64,000 bases of DNA. It comes from Chryseobacterium sp. ERMR1:04. GTDB lineage: Bacteria > Bacteroidota > Bacteroidia > Flavobacteriales > Weeksellaceae. Below, piece by piece: positions 59,305 to 64,000 of the stretch. The first letter of the stretch is position 1. The number at the start of each line of letters is the position of its first letter. A model generated the notes under the pieces. That model was given only the letters and a program-made list of their open reading frames with translations, was not told where the DNA came from and searched no databases. The stretch covers positions 186,001 to 250,000 of the forward strand of contig NZ_LIRF01000003.1 of assembly GCF_001297705.1 (NCBI RefSeq). Reading direction: 5' to 3'. Position numbers and translations under genes: made by a program.

Positions 59305-60261
59305 TTAATGCGAATTCGGAATTAAGATATTAACGCCCGCCTGAACCGCAATTCCTGCAAATCTATTCTCTGCTCCAAAGTTTTGGGTAATTCTTCCCAT
59401 CAATCCGATTTTCATAGGAACGATCCAATAAGAACCAAAAGCACCGATTCCTGCAATTTTATCCGAAGCAAAACCACCATTGGTTCCTTTGTCATCGCTT
59501 ACCTGGGTGCTGTAATTTCCAAAAATCCCCACTTCATCTCCTCTGCTATCTAAAACATAGGTTCCACCAACATCCACGGTGAAATGGCTTCCTTCTTTAA
59601 AGTCAGTATCTTTTTGCCATTGATTGATCTCCAGCGTGGTTGCTACACTTATATTGGTTCTTGGCGTAGGTTTCGTTTTACCGGCCACACGAATGTTGTG
59701 AGACCAATAGCCATGGCCTCCATTGTCTAAATCATTGGGTTTGTATTTTCCTGTAGGCGCCCAAACTCCGTAGTTTACAGCATAACTGAATTTTCCTTTT
59801 GTCCATGACAGCCAAATAGGTTGAATATACATATCACCCAACCCAATACTTTTATTGGTGAAAACATAATTTCCGGGTCCGGTTTGGCTAGAGTAGTAAT
59901 CTAACGCAATATCAGCGGTTGGACTATTTAAGGTAGGAATAATCATCATTCCCCAATTGGCACCAAAAATTTTTCCTTTACCACCATAAATAGCCATTAA
60001 AATAAAAGAATGGGTAACTACTTTTTGTTTGAGAGTAAGCTCGGTAGGATTTCCGGGAGCAGGATTAATCAGTTGATCAGATTTATTTCCGGCAGCATTA
60101 TGATAATCCATATTGGCATATCCGTACCATACAGGAATAATCCATCCTGCATGCGGTGCAAAATAATCATTAGGATTGAACGAAGAACCATTGTAATGTC
60201 CTTGTCCAAAAACTGCCATTCCTGAAAATAGCCCTAATGCTAACGTTATAATTTTTTTCAT
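59305..60261 (-). CDS. Outer-membrane protein, MetA-pathway phenol-degradation (SphA-like) transporter family
   Basis: The 318-residue protein has a signal peptide ending near AVFGQ, then a beta-barrel-like pattern with alternating hydrophobic residues throughout, including YFAPHAGWIIPVWYGYANMD, SWTKGKFSYAVNYGVWAPTG and GLMGRITQNFGAENR. This is the Phenol_MetA_deg/SphA-like outer-membrane family, which includes channels for aromatic or other hydrophobic solutes. It lies 53 bp downstream of an amidohydrolase lipoprotein gene on the same strand, so transport and hydrolysis may serve one pathway. Substrate is unknown. Confidence 0.82.
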   Translation of the reverse strand: MKKIITLALGLFSGMAVFGQGHYNGSSFNPNDYFAPHAGWIIPVWYGYANMDYHNAAGNKSDQLINPAPGNPTELTLKQKVVTHSFILMAIYGGKGKIFGANWGMMIIPTLNSPTADIALDYYSSQTGPGNYVFTNKSIGLGDMYIQPIWLSWTKGKFSYAVNYGVWAPTGKYKPNDLDNGGHGYWSHNIRVAGKTKPTPRTNISVATTLEINQWQKDTDFKEGSHFTVDVGGTYVLDSRGDEVGIFGNYSTQVSDDKGTNGGFASDKIAGIGAFGSYWIVPMKIGLMGRITQNFGAENRFAGIAVQAGVNILIPNSH

Positions 60262-60313
60262 AATTAAAATTTTATTCGAAGTAATTTTTTTAAGTAAAAA
60301 CTGTGGCGTGTTT

Positions 60314-62035
60314 TTATTTCCTTTGATACACGGTAACCCCTTCTTTTATAGTTTCCAGTACAACAAGATCACGAAGTTTGTCACGATCTATTGTTAACGG
60401 GTTTTGATCGAGTATGACAAAATCAGCCAACTTTCCTGCTTTAATAGAACCTTTTCTATTTTCTTCCTGTAATTGATAAGCTGCATTAATTGTGATGGCC
60501 TTTAAAGCTTCAATAGGTTCGATTCTTTCATTAGGTCCTAAGATCATTCCTGAACGCGTTTTTCTGTTAACAGCAGCGTATACCGCAGTAATTAAATCGG
60601 GTGGTGTTACAGGAGCATCATGATGAATAGTAAATAGAATTCCAGCTTTTAACGCAGAATTTGCAGGACTGATAAAAGACGCTCTTTCGGGACCAAAAAC
60701 ACTTGAATAATGCCAATCTCCCCATAAATAAGCGTGGGTTGAAAAATACGATGGAATAAGACCTAGATCTTTTATTTTTTGAATATGGTCTGGACGGCTG
60801 TTTTGTACATGAATTAACGTAACACGCAATTCAGGTTTGTATATTTTTTCGTCTTTTAATCTTTGAATGACACGTATTGCCTGATCGATGGCTGCATCAC
60901 CATTTACATGCAGTTGTGCAGTGATATTATTTTGAAATAATGTTTTTAAATCTTCATATAGAACTTCATCTGTGAAAATAGGAAAACCTTTATAGTCTTT
61001 AGATTGACCCTCTGGCGGAACCAAATAGGGTTGAGTAAGCCAAGCCGTTTTTCCTTGTGGAGATCCATCGTCTGAAAATTTGAAACCTGCCATTTTCAAA
61101 TGATTATCATAATGCATATATTTAGGTTTAAAGGCATCCAGATCTTTTTTAAAGTATTCATAGTCTGGAAAGTAAACAATATCTGCTTTAAACAAATGTT
61201 CAGCAGCAGCTTTTTCTAAAAGATTTACGCTTTCTCCCATGGTTCTTCCGTCGCAAATGGTTGTTTGTCCGTAACTTAACCATTCCTCTTGGGCCTTCAT
61301 TAAATTATCTATGGCCTGAGCTTGGGTATTGGTTCCCTTGCTCATCTTTTCGGTTAAATTAAGAAGCGCCATAAAACTTGCATTTTCTTCTAATTTACCG
61401 TTGAGTTTTCCTGTTTTTTTATTTCTTCCATAATGTCCGCCCTCAGGATCTTTTGCAGATTCAGAGATCCCCAAAAACTTAAGCATGGCGCTGTTGGCAA
61501 CGCTTGCATGGCCGGAAGTGTGAATAACAATGATGGGATTGGTTTTGCTTATTGCATCCAATTCCTCTTTCGTAGGATGTCGGTGTTCTACCATAATAGC
61601 ATCATCATATCCATTCCCAATGAGCGGTTGAGTTTTGGGAATGTTGTGTTCTTTTATATAATTTTTTATGGTTGTTTGAAGGTCTTTTATTGAATTAACG
61701 GTACCGTAAGGTTCCGGAGAAAGATCTATAGCCTGCATCATTCCGGCTCTTGAAGTAAAATGTCCATGAACATCTATAAAGCCGGGTAACAGTGTTTTAC
61801 CATTAAGGTTAATCTGTTTTGTTTGATCGTTTATATAATGGTCTGCCTCTGATTTTGTGCCGGCGAAAAGAATTTTACCATTTTTTACGGCAACAGCTTC
61901 TACTTGAGCCGGACTGTTTTCCATGGTTAAAATGGTGCCTCCGAAATAAAGAGAATCGGCTGTTTCTTTCGGGGGTCTGTTTTGGCAGCTGTAGATGAAC
62001 AGCATTGAAAAGATGGTATAAAATAATGTTTTCAT
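60314..62035 (-). CDS. Amidohydrolase-family lipoprotein (YtcJ-like)
   Basis: The 573-residue lipoprotein has lipobox LFIYSCQNRPP. The amidohydrolase TIM barrel has the metal motif LLPGFIDVHGHFTS, then GNGYDDAIMVEHRHP, HTSGHASVANSAMLKFLG, LHVNGDAAIDQAIRV, VTLIHVQNSRPDHI and FTIHHDAPVTPPD. The C-terminal GSIKAGKLADFVILDQNPL closes the beta-sandwich. YtcJ-like enzymes act on unidentified amide or ester substrates. I use the second Met at 62035. It heads a two-gene unit with the outer-membrane protein. A periplasm-facing position is likely from the lipid anchor. Confidence 0.9.
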   Translation of the reverse strand: MKTLFYTIFSMLFIYSCQNRPPKETADSLYFGGTILTMENSPAQVEAVAVKNGKILFAGTKSEADHYINDQTKQINLNGKTLLPGFIDVHGHFTSRAGMMQAIDLSPEPYGTVNSIKDLQTTIKNYIKEHNIPKTQPLIGNGYDDAIMVEHRHPTKEELDAISKTNPIIVIHTSGHASVANSAMLKFLGISESAKDPEGGHYGRNKKTGKLNGKLEENASFMALLNLTEKMSKGTNTQAQAIDNLMKAQEEWLSYGQTTICDGRTMGESVNLLEKAAAEHLFKADIVYFPDYEYFKKDLDAFKPKYMHYDNHLKMAGFKFSDDGSPQGKTAWLTQPYLVPPEGQSKDYKGFPIFTDEVLYEDLKTLFQNNITAQLHVNGDAAIDQAIRVIQRLKDEKIYKPELRVTLIHVQNSRPDHIQKIKDLGLIPSYFSTHAYLWGDWHYSSVFGPERASFISPANSALKAGILFTIHHDAPVTPPDLITAVYAAVNRKTRSGMILGPNERIEPIEALKAITINAAYQLQEENRKGSIKAGKLADFVILDQNPLTIDRDKLRDLVVLETIKEGVTVYQRK

Positions 62036-62172
62036 AATCATTGTAATTCATTAAGTGGTGATGAATAAATGTACAAAAATTATATATAATTATATTGAAT
62101 TTTACAAAGTATTTAGAAAATTTATTATATTTATAAAAGTAATTGTGTTTTTTTAATATAAAAATAATAAAT

Positions 62173-64000
62173 ATGAATTTGTTCTATTTAATTCCGGTTT
62201 TTGGCGTCATTGCGTTGCTTTATACGTTTCTTCAAAGTAATTGGGTAAGCAAGCAGAATGCAGGAAATGAAAAAATGAAAATAATCAGCGGGCATATTGC
62301 TGACGGTGCCATGGCTTTTTTGAAAGCTGAGTACAAAGTATTAACCTATTTTGTGATTATAGTTGCTGTTTTGTTAGCTATAATGGGAATGAACAGTTCC
62401 AGTTCGCATTGGAGTATTGGGATTGCTTTTGCGATTGGAGCATTTTTCTCTGCTTTAGCGGGTTTTATTGGGATGAAAATTGCCACTAAGGCCAATGTAA
62501 GAACAGCAGAGGCGGCGCGAACATCTTTATCTAAGGCGCTTAAAGTTTCATTTAGAGGCGGTTCCGTAATGGGAATGGGCGTTGCCGGATTGGCTGTGTT
62601 AGGATTAGGATCACTTTTTCTAATCATTAAACAAATTTTTGCCCCAGATGCAGGAGTAGATTCCCATGAGATGGAAAGAACCATTGAAATTCTTACCGGA
62701 TTTTCTCTTGGTGCCGAATCTATTGCACTTTTTGCAAGAGTAGGTGGGGGTATCTATACAAAAGCAGCTGATGTGGGGGCTGATTTGGTTGGAAAAGTAG
62801 AAGCGGGAATTCCTGAAGATGATCCTAGAAATCCTGCTACAATTGCAGATAATGTAGGAGATAACGTAGGAGATGTTGCCGGGATGGGAGCCGATTTATT
62901 TGGTTCTTATGTCGCGACTGTTTTAGCAACAATGGTGTTGGGAAGAGAAACGATGTCTGATGATTCATTCGGAGGTTTTGCACCGATTCTTTTGCCGATG
63001 TTAATAGCAGGAACAGGAATCATCTTTTCAATGATAGGAACCTTATTTGTTAAAATTAATGATAATGAAGGCTCGTCTATGGCAAGCGTCCAGAATGCTT
63101 TAAATCTTGGAAACTGGGGAAGCATCGTAATTACAGCGGTCGCTTCTTATTTTTTGACAACCTATATTTTACCTGAAAAAATGGTTTTAAGAGGACACGA
63201 ATTCACTAAAATGGGGGTATTCGGGGCGATAATTGTAGGATTGGTTGTGGGTACTTTAATGAGTATCATCACAGAGTATTATACGGCAATAGGAAAAAGA
63301 CCAGTGTCAAGCATTGTGAGGCAATCATCTACAGGTCATGCAACTAACATCATTGGTGGTTTAGCGGTGGGGATGGAATCTACTTTACTTCCGATCATTG
63401 TATTGGCAGGCGGAATTTATGGTTCTTACTTGTGTGCCGGATTGTATGGTGTTGCGATTGCAGCAGCAGGGATGATGGCTACTACGGCAATGCAGCTGGC
63501 TATTGATGCATTTGGACCGATTGCTGATAACGCAGGAGGAATTGCAGAAATGAGTGAACTGCCAAAAGAAGTTCGTGAAAAAACAGATATTTTGGACGCT
63601 GTAGGAAATACAACAGCAGCAACAGGAAAAGGTTTTGCGATTGCTTCTGCAGCGTTGACGGCGCTGGCTTTGTTCGCTGCTTTTGTTGGGATTGCGGGTA
63701 TCGATGGGATTGATATTTATAGAGCTGATGTGTTGGCCGGATTATTTATTGGTGGAATGATTCCGTTTATCTTTTCATCATTGGCGATTACTGCGGTTGG
63801 ACAGGCTGCTATGGCCATGGTGGAAGAAGTAAGAAGGCAGTTTCGTGAAATTCCGGGAATATTAGAAGGCAAAGCAGAACCCGAATATGAAAAATGTGTT
63901 GCGATTTCTACCGACGCCTCCATTAGAAAAATGATGTTGCCTGGAGCTATTGCGATCATTTCACCTCTTTTGATGGGATTTATTTTCGGTCCTGAAGTGT
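62173..64000 (+). CDS. hppA: Membrane-bound ion-translocating pyrophosphatase, 3' end cut by window edge
   Basis: The 609 residues present start MNLFYLIPVFGVIALLYTFL. This polytopic inner-membrane enzyme couples pyrophosphate hydrolysis to H+ and/or Na+ transport. The substrate-binding block is intact: FSLGAESIALFARVGGGIYT, KAADVGADLVGKVEAGIPED, DPRNPATIADNVGDNVGDVA and GMGADLFGSYVATVL. GNTTAATGKGFAIASAALTA has Ala rather than Lys after GNTT, which marks potassium-dependent members. Ion specificity (H+ versus Na+) cannot be called with certainty. It is divergent from the amidohydrolase. Probably over 100 residues are missing beyond the right edge. Confidence 0.94.
   Translation, partial: MNLFYLIPVFGVIALLYTFLQSNWVSKQNAGNEKMKIISGHIADGAMAFLKAEYKVLTYFVIIVAVLLAIMGMNSSSSHWSIGIAFAIGAFFSALAGFIGMKIATKANVRTAEAARTSLSKALKVSFRGGSVMGMGVAGLAVLGLGSLFLIIKQIFAPDAGVDSHEMERTIEILTGFSLGAESIALFARVGGGIYTKAADVGADLVGKVEAGIPEDDPRNPATIADNVGDNVGDVAGMGADLFGSYVATVLATMVLGRETMSDDSFGGFAPILLPMLIAGTGIIFSMIGTLFVKINDNEGSSMASVQNALNLGNWGSIVITAVASYFLTTYILPEKMVLRGHEFTKMGVFGAIIVGLVVGTLMSIITEYYTAIGKRPVSSIVRQSSTGHATNIIGGLAVGMESTLLPIIVLAGGIYGSYLCAGLYGVAIAAAGMMATTAMQLAIDAFGPIADNAGGIAEMSELPKEVREKTDILDAVGNTTAATGKGFAIASAALTALALFAAFVGIAGIDGIDIYRADVLAGLFIGGMIPFIFSSLAITAVGQAAMAMVEEVRRQFREIPGILEGKAEPEYEKCVAISTDASIRKMMLPGAIAIISPLLMGFIFGPEV

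Noticed and set aside
62346..63959. Three minus-strand frames of 72-112 residues opposite hppA
   Set aside because: Antisense shadows of a strongly conserved membrane enzyme gene.
1..64000. tRNA, rRNA, riboswitch or insertion sequence
   Set aside because: I looked for tRNA T-arm patterns, a guanidine riboswitch near sugE and transposase motifs and found none that I could support.

Overview
The window reads as chromosomal DNA of a flavobacterium of the family Weeksellaceae, most likely Chryseobacterium or a close relative. This is inference from protein character and signals, because no rRNA or tRNA gene is present. The supporting signs are strongly AT-rich DNA, starts without Shine-Dalgarno sequences, repeated Bacteroidetes-type promoter boxes (TAnnTTTG, sometimes with TTTG about 20 bp upstream), several type IX secretion (T9SS) C-terminal sorting domains, a GLPGLI-family protein, and many lipoproteins.

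Layout. 1-5.2 kb: fabI (cut by the left edge), a small charged stress-type protein, a YadA-head-like surface protein, and a secreted protein plus nucleoside phosphorylase pair. 5.4-10.9 kb: a di-haem peroxidase with a long N-terminal domain, a PhoX-like T9SS phosphatase, a leucine-rich-repeat protein and a SUI1/YciH factor. 11.3-16.2 kb: housekeeping genes (gpmI, acyl-ACP desaturase, HAD protein, map, methyltransferase). 16.2-18.0 kb: a T9SS protein, a SugE-type exporter and its Crp-like neighbour. 18.1-22.9 kb: a LacI-regulated sugar locus (repressor, PfkB kinase, decayed transporter copy, intact FucP-type transporter, ketose-epimerase-like protein) with palindromic operator candidates. 23-37.8 kb: era, DoxX, S9 peptidase, GNAT, HAD, two more Crp-like regulators, GLPGLI, MATE, an NtrC-type response regulator lacking its DNA-binding domain, a YggS protein, a polysaccharide deacetylase, a DJ-1/PfpI protein and DUF72. 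These are interspersed with dispersed intergenic repeats.

37.8-42.9 kb is a metal-resistance module: a copper-type P-ATPase carrying one HMA domain and four HMBD modules, an AraC-type regulator fused to an HMA-like metal-binding domain, and a thioesterase translationally coupled to it, with an 8-bp tandem repeat array between regulator and pump. Next to it lie an XRE regulator and a wrecked DUF2975 gene. 43-48.6 kb is the most accessory-looking stretch. It holds an RRM protein, a T9SS adhesin-like protein, then a minus-strand cluster with a lipoprotein bearing a TNT-like (NAD glycohydrolase) domain, a cysteine-pair protein placed like an immunity gene, a lipoprotein whose signal peptide is out of frame at a poly-A tract, and three tiny unknown ORFs, two of which are paralogues with an SDR-like glycine motif.

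48.6-64 kb returns to core functions: BlaI-like regulator and PAP2 protein, pyruvate dehydrogenase E1 and two-lipoyl E2, lolD, an L,D-transpeptidase-like lipoprotein, radC, small conserved proteins, soluble pyrophosphatase, an amidohydrolase/outer-membrane pair, and a membrane pyrophosphatase running off the right edge. The best candidates for something undescribed are the TNT-like lipoprotein cluster with its small paralogous ORFs and the HMA-AraC/P-ATPase module with its tandem repeat.
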